From positions 1 through 6,671 of the forward strand of contig DOCA01000218.1 in the NCBI GenBank assembly GCA_003503995.1: a DNA stretch of 6,671 bases, in the 5' to 3' direction. The position numbers were made by a program, and so were the translations under genes. This DNA is from Holosporales bacterium (GTDB lineage: Bacteria; Pseudomonadota; Alphaproteobacteria; Caedimonadales; UBA9215). Below the pieces are notes generated by a model, which had not been told where the DNA came from, made no database searches, and saw nothing but the letters and a program-made list of their open reading frames with translations. The first letter of the stretch is position 1. Each line of letters begins with the position of its first letter. Shown here one piece after another: positions 6,137 through 6,671 of this stretch.

Positions 6137-6671
6137 ATTTCAAAAAAAATTCGTCCCTCTTTATACAATTTCTTTATTTTATTTTTTGCTCTTTCCGCAT
6201 TTCTCAAGGCCAGCAAGCCTCTTTGTGAGGATGATAGTGACGTCGACCCGCCTCCTCCCCGTGCTTCAAAACTGCTTTTAAGTGCTCATGGCCTTTTAAC
6301 TCAAATAGAAAAGAAAGAAATTTTATTCGCTTATAGTCACAAAAACATTATTATACATAGTGTCTACTTGTTTAATTGCTATGGTCTGATTAACTATCTT
6401 CTTTATAATTTGGCTCCGAGTCCTCTAAATGAAATCAGTCAGTTTATGAAAACCGATAAGAACCCCATAGGCGCTAATTGGGACGGAAGTGAGCGTCCCT
6501 GCCCTCTACACTATGTGGCATTCCAAGAAGCCTTATCAAGCAAAAAGCTTCAAAGTGATTATTGGTCTTCCGTTGATTCTTTTGAAGACGCGCAACCAGG
6601 AGATGTTATTTGTTATTCAAAAAAGAGTAAATCCCCTAGTAAGCCTGATGATAGAGTCCGGAATAGTGGTG
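6137..6671 (+). CDS. Exported protein with NlpC/P60-like (papain-fold) features, 3' end off the window, no canonical start
   Basis: The frame is open from 6101 to the window end. Taking the ATT at 6137 as residue 1 gives a classical signal peptide: SKKIRPS, a hydrophobic core YNFFILFFALSAFL (10-23), and a likely cleavage near KAS (24-26). A proline-rich linker (PPPP, 38-41) follows. FNCYGLINYLLYNLAP (79-94) resembles the (D)CSGLVxYLL helix holding the catalytic cysteine of NlpC/P60 peptidases, with C81 as the candidate nucleophile. PGDVICY (154-160) matches the PGDxxxY strand that precedes the catalytic histidine, which would lie past the window end. The normal D-C-S-G reads N-C-Y-G here. No ATG, GTG or TTG occurs in frame before codon 78 (TTG 6368), and the first ATG is codon 104; both lie beyond the signal peptide. 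I do not recognise a named gene. A periplasmic cell-wall or amidase-like peptidase is inference. It may be a start-lost pseudogene. Confidence 0.6.
   Translation, partial: MSKKIRPSLYNFFILFFALSAFLKASKPLCEDDSDVDPPPPRASKLLLSAHGLLTQIEKKEILFAYSHKNIIIHSVYLFNCYGLINYLLYNLAPSPLNEISQFMKTDKNPIGANWDGSERPCPLHYVAFQEALSSKKLQSDYWSSVDSFEDAQPGDVICYSKKSKSPSKPDDRVRNSG

Noticed and set aside
1..6671. CRISPR array, insertion sequence, prophage or toxin-antitoxin pair
   Set aside because: I found no regularly spaced repeats, terminal inverted repeats with target duplications, transposase or integrase motifs, or paired small genes. The tRNA edge shows no attachment-site duplicate within the window.

Overview
The window looks like a stretch of an AT-rich alphaproteobacterial chromosome. 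The UMP kinase and ribosome recycling factor read as alphaproteobacterial versions. The low GC, the A/T-tract-filled intergenic DNA and a transporter resembling those of intracellular bacteria suggest a host-associated lineage such as Holosporales or Rickettsiales. That placement is inference from sequence style, not from a search.

Left part (1-3862), all on the minus strand. The window opens inside a tRNA-Glu(UUC) gene, of which only the 5' 43 nt are present, with a plausible promoter just upstream. Next comes a complete thioredoxin-reductase-like ferredoxin/flavodoxin-NADP+ reductase (157-1191). Two 12-helix major facilitator superfamily transporters follow. The first (1274-2467) resembles the MJ1317-like group, and the second (2543-3862) resembles the Pht/Fpt-type nutrient carriers of intracellular bacteria. 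Each transporter has a recognisable promoter of its own, so the three genes are collinear but probably not one operon.

Middle (3863-4666). This is a very AT-rich region of about 800 bp. It holds the second transporter's promoter and leader, a plus-strand promoter candidate, one doubtful 74-codon plus-strand ORF with a single predicted membrane helix, and several short dyads.

Right part (4667-6671), on the plus strand. pyrH (UMP kinase) and frr (ribosome recycling factor) lie 39 bp apart, the usual bacterial pair. The neighbours normally found with them are not adjacent: no tsf directly upstream and no uppS/cdsA directly downstream. A hairpin follows frr. The window then ends inside an uncharacterised reading frame for an exported protein with a clear signal peptide and NlpC/P60-like (papain-fold) features. 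This frame has no ATG, GTG or TTG where the protein should start. An ATT codon sits exactly where the start is expected.

I see no CRISPR array, insertion sequence, phage gene or recognisable defence system. The most unusual points are the exported cysteine-peptidase-like frame without a canonical start, the dispersed pyrH-frr neighbourhood, and the likely host-nutrient carrier.
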